This document shows, piece after piece, positions 1-10,005 of a stretch of DNA of 64,000 nucleotides (position 1 is the stretch's first letter; each line of letters begins with the position of its first letter). The notes below the pieces were generated by a model that worked only from the letters and a program-made list of their open reading frames with translations, was not told the origin of the DNA and did not search any database. This stretch comes from Woronichinia naegeliana WA131. Its GTDB lineage: Bacteria; Cyanobacteriota; Cyanobacteriia; Cyanobacteriales; Microcystaceae. The translations under genes were made by a program, and so were the position numbers. Location: NCBI GenBank assembly GCA_025370055.1, contig CP073041.1, positions 7,286,272-7,350,271 of the forward strand, written 5' to 3'.

Positions 1-222
1 CGGATGCAACGCTTCTGCCAAGGCACCTAAGTAACCAGAGGCATGATAGAAATCTAATATCTGTTCTTCCGTTTGCTTTTCTAAAAACTTCCAATTTGAT
101 TCTGCCCCGTCTGCTATCCCGACCAATGTTGCCTCTGGATAACGGTTTTTCGCTCGCTCAATTTCTCTTTCTAATCTTTCTAGAAAACTCTTTTTTCCAT
201 ACTCTGGTGCCGCACCTAGATA
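1..222 (-). pseudogene. ISKra4-family transposase, C-terminal-side fragment
   Basis: Minus-strand translation gives an open stretch with GIADGAESNWKFL followed by ILDFYHASGYLGALAEAL, the conserved region of ISKra4-family transposases. The reading runs off the window start. It joins in frame to the piece that resumes at 1911 (SEGERQHTIYL then GAAPEYGKK) once the IS5-like element at 223-1910 and one copy of its 6-bp target duplication are removed. The gene is therefore split by that insertion, and is also frameshifted further upstream near 2220-2275. Confidence 0.8.
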
Positions 223-1910
223 GGGCTTGCTGAAAAAGTCAAAAAACGAAAGAAATGTGGGTTAGGGAAGTATGGACTGAAAAAGCATAGATAACTTATC
301 CTTATGGAAACAAATCAAAATACAGATTTTGTTTAATCTATTGTTCCTTTCTGTCTAAAAAGGTCAACACAAATCACTCCTCACAAAAGAGAGGAAAATT
401 AACACCATTTTTCACAAGAAAAACGACTCTACAACTTTTTACTTTTTGTCTTCTGAAGTAGAGTAGAAAGATTCATTACCAAAAAGTTCATCGCAATTAC
501 CGTTTCCGAGGTCTCAGGTAGTTTGGCCATCACTCGACCAAGACTAAATTTCCTCTTTCCCTGTCCGAATTTACCCTCAATGGCATTACGCACTCTTTCA
601 TCTGAGCGTGCCTCTTTCTTTTTTTCTTTGCTCACCTCTTTCGGCGGTCTTCCCAATCGGGGACCACTCATTCTTATATCCCTTTCTTTACAATAAGCTC
701 GATTCGCTTTTGTTCGATAGATTTTATCCACATGAACCGATTCCGGATAACATCCTGTTTCCCTTTTATATTCTTCTATTCGCGCTTGTAAATCTCCCGA
801 TTCGTTGTAATTATCCCAACTTAATTTGTCTAAGAAGACAAAGCCATTCACATTACTTGCCGATATTTTAGCTCCAAACTCTACTGCTTTTCCCGCTTTT
901 CCACGCACTATTGGACGCACGTGAGGTTGGCTTACACTCACAATTCTGTTTTCTACTTTATTTGTCTTTTTTTCATACATTTCTAACTGTTGCTCATACA
1001 CTTTTCCTATCGTTACAAGCTCTTCTTGCTCTTTTTTCGTTAGTTTTTCTAACTTTGCTCCCTCTTCTATCATTTTTTCTATATCAGACAAGTTTCTTTT
1101 TATATATCCTAGTTGTTTTTTTGTTCCTTTTCTTCTTTCTTTTTTTGACACACGACGTTTTTTTGCTATGGCTAAGTACTCTTTTCTTGCCACTTCCCTA
1201 TAAGTCCTCGGCTTTTCTTTCCTTTTCTCTTTTATTTCTTCATACAGCTTATCTATTATTTTTTCTGTTTTTTCTCTGGCATCATTCAATATTCCTATAT
1301 CCGTTGGATATTTTATATCTGCTGGTGTACAAGTCGCATCTAACAATAACTTTCCTTCATTTTCTTTTTTTTCTGACGCTACACCCGTCGCTTTTTTTTC
1401 TATTTCTTTATTAATTTTATTTATTAATTCCATTCCTATTTTTTTACGAAAATGAACCATCATTGACGCATTAAATGCTTCTTTGCTACTATAGCTTTCC
1501 ATTCCTATAAAGTACTGTAAATAAGGGTTCTCTTTTATTTGTTCTACTGTTTCTCTGTCACTTTTTCCTGAAATTTCTTTGATAATTAATGCTCCTAATG
1601 CCATTCTAAATGATTTGGCTGGGGCTCCTTTTTTTTCTGTGAAGTTTTTTGCATATTCTTCCTCATATTCTTCCCAGGGAATCATTTTTGACATTTCTAT
1701 CCAACGATTTTCTTCGTCTAACTGCCCGCCGAACAGATTTTTCAAGTTTTCTGGTGTTTCAATTGAGTACTGTTGCTTTCGGTACATCTGCTTTCTCTCT
1801 TCTTAATGCAATGGTTTTGAGGCATTCTACCCTATTTTCGTGCATTCTAGCGGTTCTTAATTCGCCTACTATTTTTCTCCGTAAAGGTTTCAGCTTTTTT
1901 CAGCAAGCCC
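223..1910 (-). mobile_element. IS5/IS1182-like element, copy 1 (complete, 1688 bp)
   Basis: Terminal inverted repeats GGGCTTGCTGAAAAAG at 223 and CTTTTTTCAGCAAGCCC ending at 1910 enclose one intact transposase gene. A 6-bp target duplication TAGATA lies at 217-222 and 1911-1916. Two more copies occur in the window: a truncated one (3728-4580) and one split by another IS (14841-17812, also 1688 bp once the insert is removed). The target is an ISKra4 transposase gene. Confidence 0.92.
429..1787 (-). CDS. IS5/IS1182-like transposase
   Basis: A full-length 452-residue DDE transposase. The N-terminal third (about residues 1-110) is a DUF772-like region. The first catalytic aspartate lies in LLLDATCTPADIKYPTD, the second in SVHVDKIYRTKANR, and the glutamate in RNAIEGKFGQGKRKFSLGR. 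A long Lys/Glu-rich segment between the first two looks like an inserted coiled coil. It moves the enclosing element by cut-and-paste. It lies between good terminal repeats with no internal stop, so this copy could be active. The copy at 15047-17689 differs in a few bases only. Confidence 0.92.
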   Translation of the reverse strand: MYRKQQYSIETPENLKNLFGGQLDEENRWIEMSKMIPWEEYEEEYAKNFTEKKGAPAKSFRMALGALIIKEISGKSDRETVEQIKENPYLQYFIGMESYSSKEAFNASMMVHFRKKIGMELINKINKEIEKKATGVASEKKENEGKLLLDATCTPADIKYPTDIGILNDAREKTEKIIDKLYEEIKEKRKEKPRTYREVARKEYLAIAKKRRVSKKERRKGTKKQLGYIKRNLSDIEKMIEEGAKLEKLTKKEQEELVTIGKVYEQQLEMYEKKTNKVENRIVSVSQPHVRPIVRGKAGKAVEFGAKISASNVNGFVFLDKLSWDNYNESGDLQARIEEYKRETGCYPESVHVDKIYRTKANRAYCKERDIRMSGPRLGRPPKEVSKEKKKEARSDERVRNAIEGKFGQGKRKFSLGRVMAKLPETSETVIAMNFLVMNLSTLLQKTKSKKL

Positions 1911-2595
1911 TAGATAGATTGTATGTTGACGTTCGCCTTCACTATCGTATAGGGAAACGGTTCCCACCATTGCTTCACGGTAGCCATCCTCACACATCAG
2001 CATACAGGTTCCATCTAATCCTATTCCCACTGTTGCAATTTGGCTATCCTCCTTGGGCGGGGCATAACTCCACGCTTCTTCTTTTGCCTGTACCACACTT
2101 CCTACTGCTTCACTCAATCTTTGGATATAGGATAGCGCTACTTTTCTACCATGATTTTCTAATAAATCATTTTTCACCTCTTTGCCTGCCATCCCTGACA
2201 TTTTTGAGGATACCTGTTTTGCCAATAATGGCGTTGATGTTATGATTATCCTTGCTTCTCTTTCTAAGGGGCAATACGTTTTTCCTCAAAGGTGAACGCT
2301 GATATACATGACGATTCACTATAACCTCACCATAAGGTGTTTGATATTCTTTCGGTTGCTCTCCCTTACTCTTCCAGATTTCTTCACCGATTTTTAAGGG
2401 TGAACCATCTGTATCTAAATATTTCAAGGCTTCTTTGCTGGCGATGCAACCTACTTCGTTTAAGCCTTTTTGAATATTTATTTCTGTATCCAACATTGAA
2501 CGACTGAGTTCTAATGTTAGTTCTATTTTTATCTTTGAACCCTCTACATTAATTAGTTTTGCTGTCATCATTGTTTCCTCTTTGTCACTTTTCAT
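1911..2595 (-). pseudogene. ISKra4-family transposase, N-terminal part (frameshifted)
   Basis: The N-terminal piece (about 142 residues from 2595, with YGEVIVNRHVYQ) and the following piece (VSSKMSGMAGKEVKNDLLENHGRKVALSYIQRLSE then VGIGLDGTCM) are typical of ISKra4 transposases but lie in different frames. The shift falls near 2220-2275. The second piece is cut at 1911 by the IS5-like element and continues at 222-1. Upstream, 2596-2640 ends in GGTCGCACC, probably the outer end of this element, where it abuts a truncated IS4-family element. Not expected to be functional. Confidence 0.8.
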
Positions 2596-2640
2596 CTCAT
2601 GTTAACACTTTTCTTTTTCTTCATCAACTAAAGGTCGCAC

Positions 2641-3727
2641 CCGACTGGAAAAGGAGGGAATGGATTAATACTGCATAGTGCTTTAGCAATTGAGCCAGAA
2701 AAAGGACAAGTATTAGGTTTATTATGGCAAAAACTGTGGAATAGGGAGGTAAAAGAAAAGCCCCCAACAGATGAAACGGCGAAGCAGAAAAAAGAAAGAC
2801 AGAAAGAACAAAGAAAAGCAGCTCGTCAAAGACCATTTGAGGAAAAAGAATCCTACAAATGGGTAGAGGCTCTAAACACCTGTGAGAAACAGGTAGAAAG
2901 TTCAACGAGGGTAATTCATGTATTTGACAGAGAAGGAGATGTTTCAGAAGTCTTTGACTCAGTGCGTCAACTCAAGCATACAGGAGTGCTGGTCAGAGCG
3001 TCTCATAATCGTAGTTTAGACAAAAATAGTGAACGACTTTGGCAACATTTGGAATCAGAACCGATTCGTTTTCATCAAGAAATCGAGATTCCGAGTACAG
3101 GAAAAAGAAAAGCACGGAAGGTTAAGCTTGCCGTCCGATTTTGCTCAGTTAATCTACGAACTCCCTATCGTTTTGATAATCGTGACCCGTTGAATGTCTA
3201 TGCTGTTTATGCGACAGAAATCGATTGTCCCGAAGGCGAAACTCCTTTATCTTGGATGCTTCTGACTACAGAAGTTGTTGAGACTATTGAGATGGCTGTC
3301 ACTATTCTTCGTTGGTACACCTACCGATGGCGGGTTGAAGAATTTCATAAAGTCCTTAAGTCTGGTTGTCAGAGTGAGCGTTATCGACTTGCCTCTGATG
3401 GAATGAAAACTCTTTTGGGTTTTTTAAGTGTCATTGCTGTTGAACTTTTACACGTTACTTATCTTCATCGTACCCAGCCCGATGCTCTCGCGATTGAAAT
3501 TCTTAATCCTCTTCAACTTCAGGTGTTAAAAGCAGCCGCCTCTCAAAAACTTCCCCCTATTTTGACTGTTGCTTGGGCTGTCGAGTCTGTTGCTTTTCTT
3601 GGTGGTTATCTTGAACATCGTCGTAAAACTCCTCTCGGTATCCAAGTCCTTTGGCGCGGTTGGTTGAAGTTGCATGACCTTTGCCAAGGCTGGCAGCTTG
3701 CAATCCGCACTTAACGGGAAAAGTCAG
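2641..3727 (+). pseudogene. IS4-family (Tn5/IS50-like) element, 5'-truncated copy
   Basis: From 2641 the sequence appears identical to 58175-59261 of the complete element at 57660-59261, including the right end ACTTAACGGGAAAAGTCAG. About 515 bp of the left side are missing. The remaining frame, open to the stop at 3714, keeps the C-terminal catalytic signature YRWRVEEFHKVLKSG (Y-R-E-K motif) but lacks the N-terminal DNA-binding part and the first catalytic aspartate. The near-perfect match to the other copy points to a recent duplication or a recombination between copies. Confidence 0.88.
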
Positions 3728-4580
3728 GCTCCCTCTTCTATCATTTTTTCTATATGAGACAAGTTTCTTTTTATATATCCTAGTTGTTTTTTTGTTCCTT
3801 TTCTTCTTTCTTTTTTTGACACACGACGTTTTTTTGCTATGGCTAAGTACTCTTTTCTTGCCACTTCCCTATAAGTCCTCGGCTTTTCTTTCCTTTTCTC
3901 TTTTATTTCTTCATACAGCTTATCTATTATTTTTTCTGTTTTTTCTCTGGCATCATTCAATATTCCTATATCCGTTGGATATTTTATATCTGCTGGTGTA
4001 CAAGTCGCATCTAACAATAACTTTCCTTCATTTTCTTTTTTTTCTGACGCTACACCCGTCGCTTTTTTTCTATTTCTTTATTAATTTTATTTATTAATTC
4101 CATTCCTATTTTTTTACGAAAATGAACCATCATTGACGCATTAAATGCTTCTTTGCTACTATAGCTTTCCATTCCTATAAAGTACTGTAAATAAGGGTTC
4201 TCTTTTATTTGTTCTACTGTTTCTCTGTCACTTTTTCCTGAAATTTCTTTGATAATTAATGCTCCTAATGCCATTCTAAATGATTTGGCTGGGGCTCCTT
4301 TTTTTTCTGTGAAGTTTTTTGCATATTCTTCCTCATATTCTTCCCAAAGAATCATTTTTGACATTTCTATCCAACGATTTTCTTCGTCTAACTGCCCGCC
4401 GAACAGATTTTTCAAGTTTTCTGGTGTTTCAATTGAGTACTGTTGCTTTCGGTACATCTGCTTTCTCTCTTCTTAATGCAATGGTTTTGAGGCATTCTAC
4501 CCTATTTTCGTGCATTCTAGCGGTTCTTAATTCGCCTACTATTTTTCTCCGTAAAGGTTTCAGCTTTTTTCAGCAAGCCC
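3728..4580 (-). pseudogene. IS5/IS1182-like element, copy 2 (truncated, frameshifted)
   Basis: Carries the N-terminal half of the transposase (start at 4457) and the right terminal repeat ending at 4580. The C-terminal half is missing where it abuts the truncated IS4-family element at 3727. A T8 tract in copy 1 (about 1391-1398) is T7 here (about 4062), which shifts the frame inside the transposase. The right flank TAAGTA (4581-4586) fits the TANNTA target rule of the other copies. Confidence 0.85.
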
Positions 4581-4683
4581 TAAGTATAATACTCAAAAAA
4601 TCGAACGAAAGCACTTGACATTGAGAACTCGAATAAAGAGATTAGCGAGAAAAACGATTTGTTTCTCCAAATCTATTGTGATG

Positions 4684-5960
4684 GGAACTGGTATCGTCTG
4701 ATCAAAGTTGGAAAAAGTTATGGCGTAAGGCTTTGAGAAAATAGAAAAATAGTTTAAGACTAGACATCGGCCCGTTTTTATTATACTATTATTATTGTCA
4801 TTATATCAAAGAAGAAGGAAACAGAAAACAATGTCAATATTAAAGAAAAGCTCTATGGAAATCCTGAATAATGTTGGCTTGTGCCAAGAGAAAGAGGATG
4901 CCTTATTCAAGGACAACTGTCCTCATTGCTATAGTGAAAACGTAAAAATACATTCTCATTATCAAACGAAAGGTAACGGGGAACGTAAAATGTTCATTTG
5001 TCAAGAATGTAGTTCTTGTTTTGCTGAGACTTATGGTAGCGTAATCGCTGGCTTAGAAACCCCATTAAGTGAAATTGTAAAAGTATTAAAAGCCAGAATG
5101 GAAGGAATAGGATTAAATGCAGCAGCTCGAGCATTCGGCTACGCGAAAACAACAATATTGAATTGGGAAAAGAAATTATCAGGATTACAAGAGACATTAT
5201 TTTTATACGCCTTAGTGAATGAATTTGTTAAATTAGTAATAGAAGGGGATGAACTATACACAAAAGTTGGAAAAAATAAAGAAGCAAGTGCCTCTGAGGG
5301 GTGGACAATCGTGCTCATGGACAGGGCTAGCCGCTTTATTTGGCATTTAAAATGTGGTCGAAAAGAGCAGAAATTATTTCTAGAAGCAATGATGACGGTA
5401 GCGGAATTATTTGAAAGGAGTGCAGAATCTCTCCAGTTATTTACAGATGGAGAAAAGCGATATAGTCAACTGCTATTTGATATTTGTCACGAAGTATTAA
5501 GGACTGGAAAGCGAGGTCGTCCCACCAAAGTATTACCGAAGGGTCTTGTGGTAAGACTAAAAAATAAGAGTAGTAAACGTCGAGATTCTGAGGGTAAACT
5601 CAAGAAAGTAGAAACTCCGAAACCAGAACATCCTGAGACAACAGAAAAACCAGAAGAAAAGGACGTCCATGCCAACCACGTTGAGGCATTTAATAGTGCT
5701 ATCCGACGCTATTTATCTGCCTTTCGTCGTCGTACAAATACTTATGCTAAATCGGTTGTGGGATTACAGCGAGTCCTAGATATTTTCTGGATGGTTCATA
5801 ACTTTGTTCGCAGCCATTTTACTACGAGAAAAGTTCCTGCTGTAGCTCTCGGTATAATTGAAAAAGGGTTAACTTGGGAGGACTTACTCCAAATTCGCCT
5901 GATTTCTTGAACATCCCGTATTGCAACGTTTGTAGCTTCTAGCTAGACGATACCAGTGCC
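4684..5960 (+). mobile_element. IS1/IS1595-like element, copy A (complete, 1277 bp)
   Basis: Ends GGAACTGGTATCGTC at 4684 and GACGATACCAGTGCC ending at 5960 are inverted repeats. An 8-bp target duplication TTGTGATG lies at 4676-4683 and 5961-5968. It contains one intact transposase gene. Copies B (16080-17355) and C (40611-41887) have the same structure, also with perfect 8-bp duplications. A damaged copy D is at 50753-53415. Confidence 0.93.
4831..5910 (+). CDS. IS1/IS1595-like transposase, copy A
   Basis: A 359-residue transposase with an N-terminal zinc ribbon (CPHCYSE, then CQECSSCF, about residues 30-65). A helix-turn-helix-like part (LNAAARAFGYAKTTILNWEK) and a DDE-type core follow, with acidic candidates in EGDELYTKV, LFTDGEKRY and HVEAFNSAIRRYLSAFRRRTN. 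The family name is by resemblance to IS1/IS1595 N-terminal zinc-binding transposases. I chose the ATG at 4831, preceded by AAGGAAAC, because copy B starts at the equivalent codon. The frame is open 12 codons further upstream. Confidence 0.88.
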   Translation: MSILKKSSMEILNNVGLCQEKEDALFKDNCPHCYSENVKIHSHYQTKGNGERKMFICQECSSCFAETYGSVIAGLETPLSEIVKVLKARMEGIGLNAAARAFGYAKTTILNWEKKLSGLQETLFLYALVNEFVKLVIEGDELYTKVGKNKEASASEGWTIVLMDRASRFIWHLKCGRKEQKLFLEAMMTVAELFERSAESLQLFTDGEKRYSQLLFDICHEVLRTGKRGRPTKVLPKGLVVRLKNKSSKRRDSEGKLKKVETPKPEHPETTEKPEEKDVHANHVEAFNSAIRRYLSAFRRRTNTYAKSVVGLQRVLDIFWMVHNFVRSHFTTRKVPAVALGIIEKGLTWEDLLQIRLIS

Positions 5961-6054
5961 TTGTGATGCACGATATTGTCCTTGGATTATTTATCAATCG
6001 CTTTGAATTTGGATGTCTTATTTAGATGTGCTTCCACAGATTCAGAACACTACC

Positions 6055-6357
6055 CAATATTTGTTCGGGTTTAAACTTGGCTGGTGCTCCACTACGCTCA
6101 GCATCTTTTATTCTTTCTGTTATTTCTATTCCCTTTGCCTGCCCTGCTATCCATCTTTCTCTCCATTGACTTGCCATTTTTCGGCTGATTTTTAATTTTC
6201 TAGCAATTTCTCGATTATTTTCTCCCTCATCTGCCAGAAGCACTATTTTTGCCCTTAAGGCAATTTGCTGCTCTGTTGTATGACGATTTATCAGTTTTTC
6301 TAGATGTTCTCGTTCTTTTGCTTCCAACTTTAACTCTTTGGGGGCTAATCGGGGCAT
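6055..6357 (-). pseudogene. IS630-family transposase, N-terminal fragment
   Basis: The minus-strand ORF begins MPRLAPKELKLEAKEREHLEKL and continues RAKIVLLADEGENNREIARKL, the helix-turn-helix start of IS630-type transposases. It is similar to the N-terminus of the element at 55903-57193. It is cut after about 100 residues at 6055 where the IS1 right end begins, so the catalytic domain is missing. The upstream part of the element (6358 to about 6436) reaches the cut FHA gene. Confidence 0.8.
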
Positions 6358-6411
6358 GACTTTTTCTCCTATATACCTATATTTATCTTTTTATCGGTTG
6401 CCTAATAATAG

Positions 6412-6807
6412 TATCTTAACTTACGCCTTAGACTACTAGGGCGATCGCTAAACTGTGATATTCGGGTTTGTTCCCAGTTCATTTCTCGCCATCATGCGAC
6501 CTTACACCGTTTCAGTGAAAATGGCTCTGACTACTATCGAATTTTGGATGGGGATGGACAAGGTAAATTCAGTGTCAATGGTCTATTGATCAATGGCTAT
6601 AAGGTGGACTGCCATAATCTTTGCCCCGGTGATGAAGTCATTTTAGGGACCCAGATCTCCGTTGTTTATCAATACCGTCAGCACGACAAGTTTCCGACTT
6701 TACCGAGTAATGATCCCTTTGACATTACCCTCATTGATCCCAACATGATTGAAGAGGAAGAAGAACCGACTTTCTGGCCGACTTTATCAGCCAAGGAAGA
6801 AGTTTAG
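6412..6807 (+). pseudogene. FHA-domain protein, 5'-truncated by IS insertion
   Basis: The frame open from 6412 reads GRSLNCDIRV, then SQFISRHHATLHRF, NGLLINGYKV and GDEVILGTQISVVYQ. This is the phosphothreonine-binding FHA pattern (GRS, S-RHA and NG motifs). A short acidic tail follows (MIEEEEEPTFWPTL). The beginning of the domain and any upstream part are lost at the junction with the IS630 fragment around 6430. The end overlaps the convergent regulator gene by 4 bp. FHA proteins bind phosphorylated partners. The partner here is unknown and no intact start is visible. Confidence 0.7.
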
Positions 6808-7733
6808 GGTGTGGTTACTAAAGAAGAAAAAGAGCGAGGAATTTTCTGGCTTTCTGCCAACAGATAATCTAAAAAGGTTTGGGCAATAATCGACAATTGT
6901 TTTCCCGCTAAGGAAGCCACATACCAACGACGTTTAATCGGAAAATGCTCCACATTCAAAATGGTTAACTCACTGGATTTTCCTTCCGAGATTAAAGTAT
7001 GTTCGGACAATACCGAAATACCCATCCCACCGGCGATCGCCTGCTTAATCGCTTCGTTACTGCCCAACTCCAAACGAACATGAACCTGAACATTGTGCTC
7101 GGCTAATAAATTTTGGATTGCCTGACGTGTTCCCGATCCCCGTTCCCGCATAATAAACATCTCATTATTGAGGTGCTCAATCGGAATATGCTGAAGCTTG
7201 GCCAAGGGATGATCCCGACGCGCAATGACAACTAAAGGATTATCTAAAAAAGGTTGAGAACTGAGATCTAAATCTTCTGGCGGTTGGCTAATAACATATA
7301 AATCATCCTCGTTATCCTGCATTCGGCGTTGAATTTGTTCATGGTTTGTCACCTTCAGAGAGACTTCAATCCCCGGATATTGCTGACAAAAAGAACCCAG
7401 AATGCGAGGAATAAAATACTTGGCCGTCGTAATCACCGCTAAACGCAAACAGCCTTGCTTTGTCCCTTTAAAATCCGCCACCTTCATTTCAAAATTGTTT
7501 AGACGCTGGAAAATATCCTGACAGGTTGACAACAACTCCTTCCCTGCTTCCGTTAAATAAAGACGCTTACCAATTTGCTCAAATAACGGTAATCCAACGG
7601 ATTTGGAGAGTTGCTTAATTTGACTGGAAACGGTAGGTTGGGTTATAAACAACTCTTCGGCAGCACGAGTAAAACTGCCGTGACGGGCGGTAGCCTCAAA
7701 AACTTTTAATTGGTGTAGAGTTGCTTGAATCAA
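6804..7733 (-). CDS. cmpR: LysR-family regulator of CmpR/CcmR (NdhR) type
   Basis: A 309-residue LysR regulator with an N-terminal winged helix-turn-helix (LHQLKVFEATARHGSFTRAAEELFITQPTVS split across residues 6-36) and a substrate-binding domain (about 90-300). The N-terminus closely resembles the cyanobacterial CmpR and CcmR/NdhR proteins. Known members control inorganic-carbon uptake and NDH-1 genes in response to carbon metabolites. CmpR and CcmR cannot be separated reliably from one sequence, so the symbol is tentative. The gene sits alone: IS debris lies upstream and it is convergent with the FHA remnant. The length is normal and no defects are seen. Confidence 0.85.
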   Translation of the reverse strand: MIQATLHQLKVFEATARHGSFTRAAEELFITQPTVSSQIKQLSKSVGLPLFEQIGKRLYLTEAGKELLSTCQDIFQRLNNFEMKVADFKGTKQGCLRLAVITTAKYFIPRILGSFCQQYPGIEVSLKVTNHEQIQRRMQDNEDDLYVISQPPEDLDLSSQPFLDNPLVVIARRDHPLAKLQHIPIEHLNNEMFIMRERGSGTRQAIQNLLAEHNVQVHVRLELGSNEAIKQAIAGGMGISVLSEHTLISEGKSSELTILNVEHFPIKRRWYVASLAGKQLSIIAQTFLDYLLAESQKIPRSFSSLVTTP

Positions 7734-7855
7734 GAGAGGACTATCCTACTTACAGTTCCCTACATCTAGACCAGACAGCCATAGACTCAGGCTTTTATAT
7801 TTTGAGATCATCATAGGGCATTGTCAATGTTTTGGCAAATGACAACGCCATAATG

Positions 7856-9382
7856 CAGCAATTCCAAATTCAGAATGTAGTCAAAGATACAAAAGGCTCG
7901 ATGTATTTACTGGCAAGGGTTTTGCTATGAAAATTGCCAATTAATCAACTAGGAAGAATTCGAGACAGCGAGAGAAACTGAGTCATCAAGCATAAAATCT
8001 AAAAGATGATGCCAGCTTTCAAAGAACAGATATTTGGTCAAAGAGAGAATATCTTGAAAGAATCCCTTACGAGTGCCGCGTTGGACGCGAATTCTCTGGT
8101 AACGTTCATCAACCAAACCTAAAACCGTGTGCAAGAGAAAAGCCAGCAAATTCAGGGTAAGCAAAACAGAGGCGAGGTGTTGTTTACCATGCCCAAAATT
8201 ATGCTCTAAGTGATAGCCTCGATTTTTGAGAATATTGTGATTCTCGTTCTCAGTACGCCAACGAGTCCGTCCAGCACGACAGACATCAAGAACGATGTGA
8301 GGGGTGAGAAAATGATTGGTAATCCAACTATTGTGATAAAGAAGTTGAGCATCGGATTCGCGGTGGATTTTTAGCTCACACCAGTTAACCAACAAAGCAG
8401 GCTGTTGGTCTCGCAGGGGAATCTGATTGAGATAACGGCAGTGCCAAATCTCGAAATACTTCCCATTCCAACGTCGGTGTTGAGTGGTTTTGACTTCTCC
8501 ATTAGCTTCTAAATAGTTTAACCATTCATAGAGTGTGGGATGAGAAGTCGGTAAACAGACGAAGATAAAGTTGAAATCGTGGTCGAGACAGTGCTGACAA
8601 GTGGGCTGACGACTGTACAAGTCATCCCCTAGCAGAGTTATCTTCTGTCCCGCAAACAAACTAGCATGGTTACTTATCCAACGTTTCGCCGCATTTTGCT
8701 CACAATCTTGCTTTTCAGAACCGTCTTGAGGGGTAATAAATTCAGGGGGTAAGGAAAAAACTGATTCATGGTCTGGGGAAACAATCACGGGCAATAATGC
8801 AGTAATGGAAGTAGGTGACTTTTCCCTGTTTTGACGTTTTGGTTGAACAGCATGGACAATTTACTTTTTCCGAACTGTAGTAATTTGTCCCATCCATTGC
8901 TACTAGAAGATTTCCCCTCAATATTTCATAGGCTTTCAAGAATCCCATGCTCCTCAATGCTTGGTAAATTAACCCAAACAAAGGGAATAGACTACTCGCT
9001 GCTACCCCATCCACAATGTTGCGAATCTGTTCTACTGTTGGTATTTTTTCTAGTCCAAACAACCTCTGAGCATTATCTCGCCCACAACGGCTGTTAAGCT
9101 GACGTTGGTACTCTAAAAATGACTCATTTTGCATAAAAAAGGCGGCAAATGCCCCCAGTATCGCCTCTCTTAGACTATATTTCGTTGCATTACTAACCGA
9201 ACGGGGGTCATCTATCTTCCCAATGACCTCGTTTAAACAGTGAACGATTCCGTCAAAACTTAGGTCGTTTACTTCCATCTTTCTCTCTGCAAAATCAGTA
9301 GACACTTTTCTCTTTATTCATAACTTCCTATAGGTCAAAGTTTTTCTGTCTCTATTTATACCATTTGAATTTGGAATTGCTG
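7856..9382 (-). mobile_element. IS of unassigned (ISNCY-type) family, 1527 bp
   Basis: Inverted repeats CAGCAATTCCAAATTCA at 7856 and TGAATTTGGAATTGCTG ending at 9382 are flanked by a perfect 9-bp duplication GCCATAATG (7847-7855 and 9383-9391). The target is an IS1634-type transposase remnant. The single transposase gene is frameshifted. The CAGCAATTC ends and 9-bp duplication are shared with the miniature elements at 45513-45717 and 49515-49718. Confidence 0.88.
7949..9278 (-). pseudogene. Transposase of the 7856-9382 element, frameshifted
   Basis: Two overlapping minus-strand frames make one transposase of roughly 440 residues. The N-terminal frame has DDPRSVSNATKYSLREAILGAF and VAMDGTNYYSSEKVNCPCC. 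The C-terminal frame has TLLGDDLYSRQPTCQ and RWRTENENHNILKNRGYHLEHNFGHGK. The junction near 8785-8800 (HYCIIA in one frame, TALLPVIVSPDHE in the other) needs a one-base shift. The likely start is the ATG at 9278 with AGAGAGAAAG before it. The DDE residues appear to be D in AMDGTNYY, D in LLGDDLYS and E in RTENENHN. I cannot name the family firmly. Confidence 0.75.
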
Positions 9383-9391
9383 GCCATAATG

Positions 9392-9600
9392 AAAGTCAAT
9401 GCCATAATCCTCTCAGGGGTTTTGAGGAAAACACTCGAAGCAAAAAACAGAGGGTCTTTAAGAAAGCGAAAACCCCGCTCAACCCCTTGCTGTTGCTTGT
9501 AGTGGACAAGCATTTGCTCATCGCTCAACGAGGTTTTATCTAACCCACATTCCGCAGGTAAGTCAAGAGACAAAGTAGTAGTTTTGACATGAAGAGCCAA
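9392..9600 (-). pseudogene. IS1634-family transposase fragment (second remnant)
   Basis: Reads LPAECGLDKTSLSDEQMLVHYKQQQGVERGFRFLKDP and then FFASSVFLKTPERIMALTF. It is an internal C-terminal-side part of an IS1634-type transposase, and parallels the neighbouring remnant at 9601-9941, so it comes from a different copy. The element at 7856-9382 interrupts it. The short continuation on the other side (about 7846 downward) is degenerate. Confidence 0.75.
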
Positions 9601-9941
9601 GAAAGGAAAGAATATGTTTGTGTTTGGAGGTCAAATTAACGATAGTTTGAATGCCGTCAATCTCTAACCAACGGATAAACAGAAAAGACTGAAAGACCCA
9701 AAGCAGAGTGGGAATGGCGGTCGGTTTACCCTTTTGATTAGGAATAGTCTGATGGGCAAGAGCCAAAGCCTGTCGTAGACGACGTTGTGCCAAAGTATAA
9801 ACCAATAAAGAGACAACCATAATCATCATCAAAGCCATAATGCGTTGAGGATTCTTGAGAAAAAGAGCAGAGGCAAAAAAGAAAGGGTCTTTGAGAAAGC
9901 GAAAGCCGCGCTCGGTGTTTTGTTGAGCCTTATATTCAGCC
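9601..9941 (-). pseudogene. IS1634-family transposase, C-terminal fragment
   Basis: Contains AEYKAQQNTERGFRFLKDP, then the YTLAQRRLRQAL and IQTIVNLTSKHKHILSFLG region that ends IS1634-type transposases. Orientation and order match the pieces at 12344-12858 and 14317-14840. All three are best explained as one element shredded by later insertions. Part of the coding region is missing between this piece and the one at 12344. Confidence 0.75.
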
Positions 9942-10005
9942 TGAGGTGGCCCCCCAAAACTGGACAGTAGTGTAAGCTCTAAATCGAAATCAGGAGAGCT
10001 ATACT

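Larger units (their letters stand above)
4581..6054 (+). mobile_element. IS1-family remnant split by an IS1/IS1595-like element
   Basis: 4581-4683 and 5961-6054 match the 3' part of the IS1 element at 48030-48875 (InsB C-terminus HLTLRTRIKRLARKTIC, then MHDIVLGLFINRFEFG) and its right end TTCAGAACACTACC. The piece is cut on the left by the IS5-like copy 2. It is split internally at 4684-5960 with an 8-bp duplication TTGTGATG. On the right it abuts an IS630 fragment directly. Confidence 0.85.

Noticed and set aside
911-1414. Long plus-strand ORF very rich in Phe and Leu, resembling a membrane protein (also at 15529 and 3681)
   Set aside because: It is the reverse complement of the Lys/Glu-rich part of the IS5-like transposase and occurs only with it.
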